Assembly: GCF_965363235.1 (NCBI RefSeq)
Contig: NC_134843.1
Location: 49,037,535 to 49,101,534, forward strand
DNA: 64,000 nt
Source of the DNA: Mytilus galloprovincialis
Lineage: Eukaryota > Mollusca > Bivalvia > Mytilida > Mytilidae
Direction of reading: 5' to 3'
Position 1 is the stretch's first letter, and every line of letters begins with the position of its first letter. Below, in pieces: positions 23,395-36,343 of the stretch. The notes under the pieces were generated by a model. That model was not told where the DNA came from. It ran no database searches and saw only the letters and a list, made by a program, of their open reading frames with translations. The translations under genes were made by a program, and so were the position numbers.

Positions 23395-25482
23395 TATACG
23401 ACCGCAAAAATTTTAATTTTTTGGTCGTATATTGCTATCACGTTGGCGTCGTCGTCTGCGTCGTCGTCGTCCGAATACTTTTAGTTTTCGCACTCTAACT
23501 TTAGTAAAAGTGAATAGAAATCAATGAAATTTTAACACAAGGTATATGACCACAAAAGGAAGGTTGGGATTGATTTTGGGAGTTTTGGTCCCAACATTTT
23601 AGGAATTAGGGGCCAAAAAGGGCCCAAATAAGCATTTTCTTGGTTTTCGCACTATAACTTTAGTTTAAGTGAATAGAAATCTATGAAATTTTGACACAAG
23701 GTTTATGACCACAAAAGGAAGGTTGGGATTGATTTTGGGAGTTTTGGTTCCAACAGTTTAGGAATTAAGGGCCAAAAAAGGGCCCAAATAAGCATTATTC
23801 TTGGGTTTCGCGCAATAACTTTGGTATAAGTAAATAGAAATCTATGAAATTTAAACACAAGGTTTATGACCATAAAAGGAAGGTTGGGTTTGATTTTGGG
23901 AGTTTTGGTCCTAACAGTTTAGGAATAAAGGGCCCAAAGGATCCAAAATTGAACTCTGTGATTTCATCAAAAATTGAATAATTGGGGTTCTTTGATATGC
24001 CGAATCTAACTATGTATGTAGATTCTTAATTTTTGGTCCCGTTTTCAAATTGGTCTACATTAAGGTCCAAAGGGTCCAAAATTAAACTTAGTTTGATTTT
24101 AACAAAAATTGAATCCTTGGGGTTCTTTGATATGCTGAATTTAAAAATGTACTTAGATTTTTAATTATTGGCCTAGTTTTCAAGTTGGTCCAAATGGGGG
24201 TCCAAAATTAAACTTTGTTTGATTTCATCAAAAATTGAATAAATGGGTTCTTTCAACTTCTTTGATATTCCAAATCTAACTGTGTATGTAGATTCTTAAT
24301 TTTTGGTCCAGTTTTCAAATTGGTCTACATTAAGGTCCAAAGGGTCCAAAATTAAACTAAGTTTGATTTTAACAAAAATTAAATTCTTGGGCTTATTTGA
24401 TATGCTTTATCTAAATATGTACTTTGATTTTTGATTATGGGCCCAGTTTTCAAGTTGGTCCAAATCAGGATTCCATATCAAGTATTGTGCAATAGCAAGA
24501 AATTTTCAATTGCACAGTATTGCACAATAGCAAGAAATATCTAATTGCGCAATTAATTTTCAATTGGAGTTATCTTTCTTTGTATAGAATAGTAGTTGAT
24601 AATATATGTTGGAAATTTGCCAGACATGACTATGGTGTCATTTTCTATTTTTATTTGCCAATAACTTTATGTAAATAACTTCATTGGAAATTTGCCAATA
24701 TAAAATGTTGCTGATGAAGCTTTTTTTCCTTATCTTATCTAAAATGTTTTTAGATAATGTATGTTGGACATTTGCCAGACATGACTATGATGTCATTTTC
24801 TCTTTTTATTTGCCAATAACTTTATGTAAATAACTTCATTGGAAATTTGCCAATATAAAATGTTGCTGATGAAGTTTTTTTTATTGTTTTATACAATAAA
24901 CAATGTATATTCACTTTTACTACCAACCAATCTTTACCATTCAGTGATAACAAGCACTTTATTTTACATTTTAATATTTTATGATGTATTAAAAAGAGTA
25001 GTTATTGTTGCAAACTCCATTAGAAATTTGAATTGATATCAGTTTTGGAAAAAGGGAAACGGGGATGTGAAAAAAAGGGGGGGGGGGTTAAATTTTTCTC
25101 ATTTCAGATTTCATAAATAAAAAGAAAATTTCTTCAAACATTTTTTTGAGAGGATTAATATTCAACAGCATAGTGAATTGTTCAAAGGCAAAAAAAAACT
25201 TTTAAGTTCATTAGACCACATTCATTCTGTGTCAGAAACCTATGCTGTGTCAACTATTTACTTTTAGATTTAAAAAGTTTGAAGAAGAAATCTTTAATTG
25301 ATTTGTAAAATCTTGACATTTGTTTTGTGTAAAAAAAAACCATGTAATGTCAAAAATTTGATCACAATCCAAATTCAGAGCTGTATCACGCTTGAATGTT
25401 TTGTCCATACTTGCCCCAGTTGTTCAGGGTTCGACCTCTGCGGTCGTATAAAGCTGCGCCCTGCGGAGCACCTGGTTATATA
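23395..25482 (+). mobile_element. Helentron-like element, family G
   Basis: Starts ATACGACCGCAAAAATTTT, folding with TTTTTTGGTCGTAT, followed by GTCGTCGTCTGCGTCGTCG. About three monomers of roughly 155-165 bp (GAATAGAAATCAATGAAATT, AAAGGAAGGTTGGGATTGAT) are followed by a second set with TAAGGTCCAAAGGGTCCAAA (about 24060 and 24330). The end is CGGTCGTATAAAG, the inverted partner of the start, then a hairpin TGCGCC-CTGC-GGAGCA (25455-25470). No transposase or helicase frame. Confidence 0.65.
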
Positions 25483-26666
<1,184 letters not shown>

Positions 26667-26754
26667 AAAGATATATTCCATTACATTGTGTAGATAAAGT
26701 TGTTGACATTTGATAGATAAGTCAGTTGTGACAAATGAAAATATTTGCAAATAT

Positions 26755-27055
26755 AAAAAAAAAAGATGTGGTATGATTGCCAATTAGACAACTGACTACA
26801 AGAGACCAAAATGACACAAACATTAGCAACTACAGGTCGATGAACGGCCTTCAACAATGAGCAAAGCCTATATCGCATAGATAAGACAATGTAAAACAAT
26901 TCAAACGAGAAAACTAACGGCCTTATATATATAAAAAAATTGAACGAAAAACAAATATGTAACACGTACATAAACAAACGACAACCACTGAATTAGGCTC
27001 CTGACTTGTGACATACATAAATAATGTGGCGGGGTTAAATATAATATCAATAATA
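26755..27055 (+). repeat. SINE-like dispersed repeat (GATGTGGTATGATTGCCAAT head)
   Basis: The head AAGATGTGGTATGATTGCCA is followed by GACTACAAGAGACC, GGCCTTCAACAATGAGCAAA and a tail GGCTCCTGACTTGTGACAT. The same head is at 8590, 8962, 19622, 29787 and inverted near 43640. The tail phrase is shared with the family at 54506-54778. Confidence 0.6.
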
Positions 27056-27149
27056 TTTGATTATAATTTGAAAATCGATATAGATAAAGATAAATAATAG
27101 TGTATTAAAGTGTCACATATTAATCTACATTGTGTAATAGTGGTTAATA

Positions 27150-27298
27150 AAGAGGCGGATTTAGGGGGGCCGGGTCCCCCCTTTTGAGAAAAAAAAATTG
27201 GTTGGTTATACAGGGAGTCACTGAAGCGAGACGGGCGCGGCCCCTCCTAGGCAGCCAGTGTGCCCCAACTTATGAAAATTTATAGATCCGCCACTGTA
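27150..27298. mobile_element. Short TIR element with CAGTGGCGGAT-type ends
   Basis: The left end AGGCGGATTTAGGGGGG is inverted at the right as ATAGATCCGCCACTG. It is about 148 bp and non-coding. The end motif is hAT-like; an 8-bp target duplication is not visible because the left edge has decayed. Confidence 0.5.
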
Positions 27299-27385
27299 AT
27301 AGTCATGATAGTGCGGTGACAGAAGTGTAAAAAGTCGTCTAGATCGCGAGTTTAATCTCCCCAAATAACACGGCTAAAAATAGTC

Positions 27386-27650
27386 TTACAGCAAATTCAA
27401 TTGAATGTGTATGCAAAGGTAATATCTTTGGTTAGCTGGCTTGCGAGCTAAACCGCGAAGGTTAGCGGGTAAACTACCCACCTTTTAGAGTAGACTAGTC
27501 CGAGAGATAACCAATCTATCTGTCTGTATATAGGGCTAATTAAGCTACTTCGAAAGGAGGATAGTAAACCTTACCTTATAATCACTTCACGGTTAAACTA
27601 GCAAGCAAAGAAATTATCTTTGCCTACACAATCAATGAAATCTGCTGTAA
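27386..27650. mobile_element. TIR MITE with TA flanks
   Basis: TACAGCAAATTCAATTGAAT at the left is matched inverted at the right (TACAGCAGATTTCATTGATT on the minus strand). The symmetry continues through GGCAAAG-TAAT-TCTTTG and the AGC(A)AGC-TAAACCG-GAAG core, about 80 bp per arm. Ends in TA, as Tc1/mariner-type MITEs do. Non-coding. Confidence 0.7.
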
Positions 27651-28700
27651 ATTAAAGACAACTGCATAGATCTTATTTATATTCTGCCCTGTTGTAAGAA
27701 TTTCGTATAGTCACATTTTATAAAAAGTCGTTTTTATGATTAGTAGTATATTGGAAAGCTTTAACCCCCCATTATCAAAATGATAACATCTTTTTTTTTA
27801 TATATATATGGAATACCTTTGAAGTTTGTGGCAATTTGCAAGGGGCCGGAAGGAGGGGGTTATAGGCACACAAACGATCATGTAATAGACATTAACCAGA
27901 GTAAAATATATAACAACAGATAATACTATGGAAGCAGCAATTATTGTGAAAAATACAGAAGCAACGTGTAGTCTATAAAAAAAAACCACCAAGAAGTATC
28001 CACAAATTCAATTTGAGGTCATTTTTTATTGTATTGTACGAAGTATTGCTTTCCGCAATTCGTTTGATACCTCACCAAATATGATAGTTTATAAAAAAAT
28101 AATTTTGAAGTATTGTCCTTCATGACACTTGATTTTTCACCTAAAATTGAAATATTGAAATTATTTTATATAAGGTTAAGTTGCTCTACATATTTTATGG
28201 GTTGAACACTGGATTTTTAATATATATTTTTTTTATATATAAAACGTCGTTATAGGAAATTTTTGGAGAAACAAATCTAAATGATTAAGGTTTATATTTA
28301 ATAAAATCATTATTTAAGCCAAAATAGTATCGTTTGTATTGAGGTAGAGATTAGAAATAGAAAAAAAAATGTTAAAATTGAAACCCTTCAAAACTTTAGA
28401 TGACCTCAATTTAAGAATGATATCAAGTGCTTACGACAGGCATATTATTATAGTACAAGGTTACCTCTTTCAATGATATGTTATATAAATAGGTGTGTTA
28501 ATCGGGGAGATTGAATAATAAAAAAAAACTGCATTCAGTCACCGCACTATAGGAATCATTTATGATTTTAAAACTAGGTGTTTATACTTTATTCAGATTG
28601 AGTTATTTCCCTTTGAACAGAAAATTATATGGATAAAATTAAACTGATTCATTTCAACATAAATTAAATATATGTAGGGTTCTTTCAAATGTTATATGTA
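27651..28700. other. AT-rich intergenic sequence, nothing recognised
   Basis: No element ends, arrays or coding likeness seen. A 64-residue minus frame at 27798-27992 is hydrophobic by chance and has no support. Confidence 0.45.
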
Positions 28701-28709
28701 TAAACCTGC

Positions 28710-29075
28710 ATTTTTTCAAAAATATTAAAAAATTGGACTTAGTTTTCAAGTAGGTCCAAAAATTAAACTTTTAATTCAATAAAAATTGAATTTATGGGGT
28801 TCTTCGAAATGCTAAATCTAACCATGTATTTATATAGACATTTTGTATAGTGCACTCCTTTATCAAAATAGTCCACATTAAGGTTCAATTTTAAATTAAT
28901 TCCTGGAGTTCTTTGATATGCTGATTCTTACAATAAATGTAATTTTTTTCTCAAATTCTTTGACCACATTTATGATGTGTCAAATATTCAATCACAATCC
29001 AAATTCAGAGTTTTTTTAAAGCTTAAATGTTGTGTCTATACTTGTTCAACTGTTCATGGTTCGACCTCTGCAGGA
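28710..29075 (+). repeat. Family G 3' fragment
   Basis: Phrases such as TTTTCAAGTAGGTCCAAAAA, TTCTTTGATATGCTGATTC and ATCACAATCCAAATTCAGAG follow the order of the 3' half of the element at 23395-25482. The copy ends at GGTTCGACCTCTGCAG, short of the terminal hairpin. Confidence 0.6.
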
Positions 29076-29203
29076 AATCCGGTTTGCTGTCACTCTGATA
29101 GCATCATATTTGTAGTCTATAATACAAAATTTTAGTTGGGTGCTTTTCGTAATCTGATTTTTAGTACAAGTGTACTCTGTTGTCACGATCCATCATAATA
29201 AAA

Positions 29204-30611
29204 AAATAGGGTTTAGTATACAGTTTGTGAGTATAATTCGAATGATATAGAAATTTGCAAGGTGCAAGAATTGAATATGTTAAAAAAAATCTTATCAATT
29301 TTATGTTGCCATTGTTAAATTAATCTGGTAAAAAATGGAGTTATCATCCTTTTCTTGCAAAGTCTGTTTTATAGGAACATCTAACAAAAGATGGGTTGCT
29401 ATCAAGTTTACTTTTTCAGGGCCTTTTTGGTAAATTTCCTTTCTATGATTCGACTGTAGCGGATGGGGCATTTAGTTTTATTCTTGCCTACGTCTCAAAT
29501 TGGTGAAACTTAGAACAAAATGCTTATAACCCCTTAACATGGATCAAGTTAAAATTTTGGTTGTGATTCTTGTTCAGTTTGAGTTGTCTTCCTTTATCAC
29601 ATATATATGCTAGCAGGAGCATAATTTTTGTCGAATGGACCGCCTTCACGCTTAAAGCTCAATTATTTTTACATTTCAGTTCGATTCTGTGAGTTTGTAG
29701 AGAAAAACATTATAAGCTGTAAAGCAATTAAACAAGCTTAATTGCTAAAGAATTGCGGTTAAACGTGAAAAGACATTCCAGTTTTTTATGTTTGATTGCC
29801 AATGAGAACCCTCTACAAGAGATTGAATGACACAAAAATCACAAATGATCACCGTTTGAACTTCAACAATGAGCAAAGCCCATATATCATAGTCATAGGC
29901 CAGAACTAGGTCTAATTTGTGAATGGAAAAAAAGGCAGGATTTATCAGATGGATACAACAAAACAATTTAAATTGGGTGGCGTTACTTGTTTACAAATGG
30001 CAAAGATGTTGAATCATTCATTGCTTTTCTCCAACTTAAGTTGACCTAAATGCTTGTGCATCTGAAAATTAGAATTGAGTTTTACTAGCATCATTGACTG
30101 ATTTTTAGTTCTGCCTCCTTATATTGGTATATTAAGGGACCCGTTCCCCATTTACTTTATTTGCTGCTGACGTGCAAGCAATTGCTTTCTAATAGTTGTA
30201 AATTATATCTTGTCATTGCCCAATTTGGCCAATCTTAGAAAACGAATGAATGATGTATCGTTCAACGAGACCAAGTCTGTACATTTACACTACAAAATAG
30301 GGACACACTTTATTGCTATACTTCATCTGAAAGTCAGTCAGCAATACAAGACTTGAGTTCTTAAAATTAGATTTAGCCCCTATTACAGCCTTTATTTTTA
30401 TGCCCCACCTACGATAGTAGAGGGGCATTATGTTTTCTGGTCTGTGCTTCGTCTATGCGTCCGTTCAGGTTAAAGTTTTTGATGAAGGTAGTTTTTGATG
30501 AAGCTGAAGTCCAATCAACTTGAAACTTGGTACACTTATTGCTTATGATATCATCTTTCTAATTTTCATAAAATAGGGTTTAGTATACAGTTTGTGAATA
30601 TAATTCGAATG
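29204..30611 (+). repeat. 1.3-kb dispersed duplication, copy 2, between 42-bp direct repeats
   Basis: The segment 29245-30570 matches 19060-20370. It is bracketed by AAAATAGGGTTTAGTATACA-GTTTGTGA-TATAATTCGAATG at 29204-29245 and 30571-30611, differing at one base. The insert ends with the 5' part of family E (30401-30562). No poly(A) tail separates insert from flank. The 73-residue minus frame at 29745 has its counterpart in copy 1 and no domain. Confidence 0.8.
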
Positions 30612-30728
30612 TAGAACCCCTAGATAACCTTCGGTATATAAATTTGTTCCAGTTTATCCATCTGAGGGATCCGTACACCTCGATACATTCGATGTAGACT
30701 GAATTGGTCCCAGTTTATCCATCTGGGG

Positions 30729-31290
30729 GATAAGATAAGATGTTTATTCCAATTAAAGGGCCTATGAAGAGCAAAGTAATTTATTACAATGATTTTTATA
30801 ATTTTAATGTGTTGACATAAATCATAAATATGAATTTAACTATTTCAATTCTTAGATGTTAAACAACAGCCAGATCAGAGCACGGCATACACATAAAGAA
30901 GGCATAACAATATATCTATTATTAACAGGCAAATATTCTCAACGTCATAAATAAAAGTTATCTATACTAAATTGATAGTTTTCTCAGTTCCAAACATTTA
31001 TTTATATAAATAGCAATCTTTTTCAATACTTCTAGGTTTTCTTGAATAAAAAGCCAATTTTATTTGGCATTTGTGCGGCTTAACTTTTCAAAATTTTTAC
31101 AACCTATTAAAATATTATCATAAAATTCTCTTCTTAAAAAGTTACAAAGGAGACACTGACATATAAAATGTTCTTCGTCTTCAACTTTATCTAAGGTGCA
31201 TTTTTTACATATATATAAACAGGATTGTTTTTTGTATGTCTTTTGTGATGAATCGCAATACAAACCCAACTGTGTACTTTATTTGGTCTT
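30729..31290 (-). mobile_element. LINE 3' fragment, ORF2 C-terminal zinc knuckle
   Basis: On the minus strand 31269-31060 reads CKKCTLDKVEDEEHFICQC and ends near LSRTNAK. The C-x2-C then VEDEEHF then C pattern is the C-terminal motif of many non-LTR retrotransposon ORF2 proteins. The 3' UTR continues to about 30729 and ends in a short TTATC repeat (ATAAACATCTTATCTTATC on the minus strand), like CR1-type tails. 5'-truncated. Confidence 0.65.
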
Positions 31291-31860
31291 TAAAACTTTT
31301 GAGATTCGAGGGTCACATTCGATGATGGACGCGCTTCTGTCGTTCAAAAAATCCTAATGGTTTCTAAGATGAAAATATTCACATCACAGCGATCAGAATT
31401 AGAAAGTCGAACACAGATACTTGGTTCAGGGAAAGTACCTTATGATAGTTTTAGAGGATATGAAAGTGGTCTGTCTATGACAAAACTACTGCCTCTATCC
31501 AACATGTCCCAATTATCTTTAAATAAGTTTGGTTGTTTTTCCCCCCCAATCGTTCACCCCAAATGACCCGCTTGCAAGAAACCACATATTTGATTTATTG
31601 CCATTTTTAACTCTTCTTGCATATGATTGAAATATTTGCCATCGGACGTTAAGCAACCTACAATGAACAAGTCAGTCAATGTAGAAAATTTACTTTACTC
31701 TCCATAATTCCCATACGTTAGATGTATATTTCAATTATAAAATAGTAGATTGTTGTTGTGTGCGTCATGCATAGTTCTGTAGGTAGAACTGTTTCAGCTG
31801 TAATTTTTTTTTCTGTAAAAGAGAACTGTTTTAGCTAGAAATACATGTATTTCTATAGTA
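31291..31860. other. Intergenic, nothing recognised
   Basis: A 69-residue plus frame at 31357-31566 has no family likeness I can name. The rest is AT-rich with no arrays. Confidence 0.4.
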
Positions 31861-31883
31861 AAAATTAAGGCTATTGGTACTTT

Positions 31884-31929
31884 ACGGAACGGAACGGAAC
31901 GGAACGGAACGGAACGGAACGGAACGGAA
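31884..31929 (+). repeat. GGAAC pentamer array at the left end
   Basis: About nine head-to-tail CGGAA/GGAAC units follow the terminal motif. The right end (39930-39955) has about four, and each 328-bp unit has three, so the pentamer number varies between copies. Confidence 0.9.
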
Positions 31930-32201
31930 TTTCATTTAAGGTATCCAAAGGGGGCATTTATCAAAATTTCGAAAAATCTTTAAAACAAAACAAACTTTAA
32001 AATTTCTGTGTTTTACGGTTTTCCATATACAAATAACACAAATGTATACTTAATCTCATCTTCACAGGTGAAATGTGTAATAATGTATAACATCGGGAAA
32101 TATTCTGTAGATGAATATGTCGGATTGTCCTGATAAATTATCATGAAATTAACGCATTTGCAAGTCATGCATTATGATATCTAGACTGACCTCACGTCGT
32201 C

Positions 32202-33431
32202 CTTGATTAGAGACAGTGATCAAGTTGAATCTGATTTAAACTTTTTAATTTATTTTTCCGTTCCGTTCCGTTCCGCAAAGTACCAATTGCTCTGAGGAAT
32301 TGGTATTTAACGGAAAAAACGGAAACAGACATCTTTAATGTAATTAAAGCAGTATGATAACAAAAATTGTCTGACACCTCTTTTTGCATGAGTGGTATGT
32401 GTTTTAGATAGCATTTTCGACTTGATCAATAATAAAAAATTTAACACAAAGGCAGGTTACACAAAAAGTCTTTCTCCTTCCATCGGTAATTATATTTTGA
32501 AAAAGAGGCCTTCAACAGCCCGTTCCGACGATGATTAGAGACAGTGATCAAGTTGAATCTGATTTAAACTTTTTAATTTATTTTTCCGTTCCGTTCCGTT
32601 CCGCAAAGTACCAATTGCTCTGAGGAATTGGTATTTAACGGAAAAAACGGAAACAGACATCTTTAATGTAATAAAAGCAGTATGATAACAAAAATTGTCT
32701 GACACCTCTTTTTGCATGAGTGGTATGTGTTTTAGATAGCATTTTCGACTTGATCAATAATAAAAAATTTAACACAAAGGCAGGTTACACAAAAAGTCTT
32801 TCTCCTTCCATCGGTAATTATATTTTAAAAAAAGAGGCCTTTAACAGCCCGTTCCGACGATGATTAGAGACAGTGATCAAGTTGAATCTGATTTAAACTT
32901 TTAAATTTATTTTTCCGTTCCGTTCCGTTCCGCAAAGTACCAATTGCTCTGAGGAATTGGTATTTAACGGAAAAAACGGAAACAGACATCTTTAATGTAA
33001 TTAAAGCAGTATGATAACAAAAATTGTCTGACACCTCTTTTTGCACCTCTTTTTGCATGAGTGGTATGTGTTTTAGATAGCATTTTCGACTTGATCAATA
33101 ATAAAAAATTTAACACAAAGGCAGGTTACACAAAAAGTCTTTCTCCTTCCATCGGTAATTATATTTTAAAAAAGAGGCCTTCAACAGCCCGTTCCGACGA
33201 TGATTAGAGACAGTGATCAAGTTGAATCTGATTTAAACTTTTTAATTTATTTTTCCGTTCCGTTCCGTTCCGCAAAGTACCAATTGCTCTGAGGAATTGG
33301 TATTTAACGGAATCAACGGAAACAGACATCTATAATGTAATAAAAGCAGTATGATAAAAACAAGTCAGACCCTTCTTTTTTGAATGAGTGGTAAGTGTTT
33401 TAGATAGCATTTCGACTGGATCAATATTTAA
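32202..33431. repeat. Left-arm array of the 328-bp unit, four copies
   Basis: GATTAGAGACAGTGATCAAG recurs at about 32205, 32532, 32862 and 33202. The third-to-fourth step is longer (about 340) because GCACCTCTTTTT is duplicated near 33043-33055. The fourth, innermost unit is more diverged and stops at the family B-type end (33432). Confidence 0.9.
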
Positions 33432-33489
33432 ATAAACAGCTGCGCCATGAGCGCATGATACGCCCGTCGTCTTGTGAAAAAACATTTTA
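33432..33489 (-). repeat. 3' end of a family B-type element at the inner edge of the left arm
   Basis: AATAAACAGCTGCGCCATGA-GCGCATGATACGCCCGTCGTC is the inverse of 37080-37130, the 3' hairpin end of the element at 36344. Only the last 55 or so bases are here; left and right arms stop matching inside it, at ATGTTTTTTCACAAG. Confidence 0.8.
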
Positions 33490-36240
33490 ATGTAAGTGCG
33501 GTTCTACCCACACATCAACCTATCTTAGAATGAAAATGACCTTTATTTTACACATGAGGAATGTCAGGGAATGAAACTGTACGTGTATTGCTTGGCCGCT
33601 CAAGTCCTCTTGATTTATAACGGATTAAGAAACAAATTGAAAACATGTAAGATTATTTGCAAAAGTAATTGCATACATTTAATTCACTGTCCGTGTCACT
33701 GCTAGTCATGATAGCCCTACGATACAAACATTTCACTAGATTTTTTCGGGACAAACTAACATGTAAATCAAAGAATTTCAAAGAAAACGTTGTCGGATAA
33801 GTCCGAAAATTAATAAGTGCGCTTAGACTAAGAATGTTTTAAGGGTTTTATCAAACGAAGTTATGGGAAAGAAAAGAACGAAAATAGAATGCTTTTTGAT
33901 ACACTCTTAAAAGGACCCTTAATGCATTCTTTGTGTAATCGTAAACTATGACTTACGAAGACTTTAAGAGAAGTTTCTTGTTACCGCGGGCCCCTGTATC
34001 ATGAAAACCTATCTTAAGTTTCATTTAAGAGAAAACGCTTTACAAGAAGATTACGATGGTGATAAGAGAGTATCTGCAATCCCCTCGTGGGTTATCTTAA
34101 CAATTTAACGGCTATCTTAGTATACACTTACGATAACTAGTTAAGATAGCCCTATTATCGACTTCGAAGTAACCGTCTTTGATTTCTAAGAGAATATTAG
34201 TATTTGCGGCAAAATCGGTATTAAAACTAAAGTCGTCTACTGTATGTGTTTAAAAGAATGCTAAAAATATACTATGATTCGTTTTTTGTTGCAGACTCTA
34301 CATCGACTGTCAAGTAAAGCCCTGTTTAATGCTCCTTTCTGGCATAGATAATAAACGAATATTCAAGTTAATAAATTCTATTCTTCAAAAACACATCTAC
34401 ATGGAATGGTAACAATAAATCAAGAGAACAAATCAACTAACATATCATACAAATACGGAATGCAATCCGCAATACGAAAAACCCCATAACTGGTTAAGGC
34501 GAGATAACTCTCTTAAAAGGATGTTATCTTTACCAAACGTCTTGACCATACCAAACTGACATATAACACCTGTTCATTGATAATTTGTATTATTCTATGT
34601 ATTTTTTGTGATTTTGTCCCATGTACATTTTACTTCATAACTCTTTATTAACATACTGTTTGTAGATTTTGTTTACTGATATGTAATAATACGTATCAGT
34701 ATTACCACCGTAGGTATAGTGTCCGGTTGAGATCGTGTTTTTTCGAGTGATTTGATCGGGTTTTTTCGAGAGCGTCCAGTTTTTTTCGAGAGATTATGAC
34801 TAAAAATGTAAACAAACATACATGTTTTCCTTTAACACGTAAAATAAATGCTTAAACTAAATTTACAAGATCAAACAAGTTAAGTAAGTATTTGTGATGA
34901 AAGGATGTTGCCAACCATACATACTTTGCAGTTAAAAAAGTTTGATTTGGCCTAATAATGCTTTTATGCCAAAATATAGAAAAAAGCAATTTCTATACAC
35001 ATACCAATGCAAATTTCAAAGAGCATGCACACATGATGTCTTTATATCCTTACATTTACATATGCTATAACAAAAGTTTTAGTTATTGTAATTAAAAGGC
35101 AATTTTAAGGGTATATTCATTTCCATCTGTCCAAGTTTTTTCGAGACCAGTTCGGGTTTTTTCGAGAACAGTTCAGGTTTTTTCGAGAGATAAACCAATT
35201 TCTTACGGTTTAAAATGTGCTATTTAAGTACATTTGAGTTTAAAAACGAATGAAAAGTCATCGGTTCTTTCAAAGTTTATAACTAATGCATTACAGCAGT
35301 TTGATAATGTTGCATAAGCACATACATTTCATAAAAAAAAAACATAATTTATTTCTATATATTGTTGTTTTGCATTATGAATTGCATGGACACCGGTATG
35401 CTTTATACCTATATTATTTGGATTAATCAAATCTACCTATGTCTATAGAAAAAAATGTTCACATCATGCATGATCACTGTATTCAAAGGACACTGGTTAA
35501 CGTATGGTTAGATCAATCAAACATATTGCCATCCATGTTATTGAAATGACGGAACTAAGCTAGCATGCTGATGTCCAGATAAACATATTGCATAGATCCA
35601 AATATACGTATATCGATATGGAATTTATGTGATTTAAAAAATCTACATTTTAGAGTGCCATGGATTTTAAGCTGAAACTATTCGTAATTTGAACAATCGT
35701 TTTGTGGGCACGGTCAAGTTTGATTGATATTTAAGTACGCATTGCTTTTGCGCCAATTCTTAAAAGTTGTAGTTTTTCATTTGCGCCAAAAAATAAATAT
35801 TGCTTCTGCTCCATTGTGCAGGTAAACTAATTAAAAAGTGAAAATATAGAAAATTTAAACAATATCTACGGACACACCAGCTGTCGTCAGGAGATAGGAG
35901 AAAAAAAACAGATTAAATACGGAATGCACCTCTAGAACCGAAATTTCCCGCTGATATTATAGTAAGACCTTTGCCTATAGGTTTTGTAACAGAACAGACT
36001 TTTAGTTTTTATAAATACTTTGATTAACAGCAGTTATTATTGTGGTTTTATGACTTTTAAGGAGTTACCATTTTTTATAGTGCTTTGATAAATCCGAAAA
36101 TGTTTTAACAATTTGCAAACATTTTTTTATTATAGTGTAAACCAGTGTTTAGTGCTCATATTTTTATGAAGATATATTTTAAACATATGTTTTAATATTT
36201 ATGAGACCTTGTTTCTAATATAAAATTGAGAATGGAAATG
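33490..36240. other. Single-copy spacer of the foldback element
   Basis: No transposase-like or other recognisable frame on either strand. GGCTATCTTA (34108) and TAAGATAGCC (34143) form a small inverted pair. Two clusters of a TTTTTTCGAG motif lie at 34736-34795 and 35133-35190. A truncated head of the AATTGAGAATGGAAATGGG repeat ends the spacer (36223-36242). Confidence 0.6.
34736..35190 (+). repeat. Two clusters of a TTTTTTCGAG motif, three copies each
   Basis: First cluster: GTTTTTTCGAGTG, GGGTTTTTTCGAGAG and a third copy with one extra T, at about 22-bp steps (34736-34795). Second cluster: AAGTTTTTTCGAGACCAGTT, CGGGTTTTTTCGAGAACAGT and CAGGTTTTTTCGAGAG at about 20-bp steps (35133-35190). 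All six are on the same strand, about 400 bp between clusters. Confidence 0.85.
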
Positions 36241-36242
36241 GG

Positions 36243-36343
36243 GATCACTGTTTCTTATCATCTTCGGAAGGCCCCTTTTTTAATTTATAATTACCAATGG
36301 AAGTAGAAAGACCTTTTGTCTAACCTGTCTTTGTGTTATTTTT
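36243..36343 (+). repeat. Diverged partial 328-bp unit
   Basis: GATCACTGTTTCTTATCATC followed by TATAATTACCAATGGAAGTA and GTCTTTGTGTTA matches the unit (GATCACTGTCTCTAATCATC and so on) with more changes than units in the array. It is the left half of the innermost right-arm unit, split by the element that follows; its right half resumes at 37130. Confidence 0.75.
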
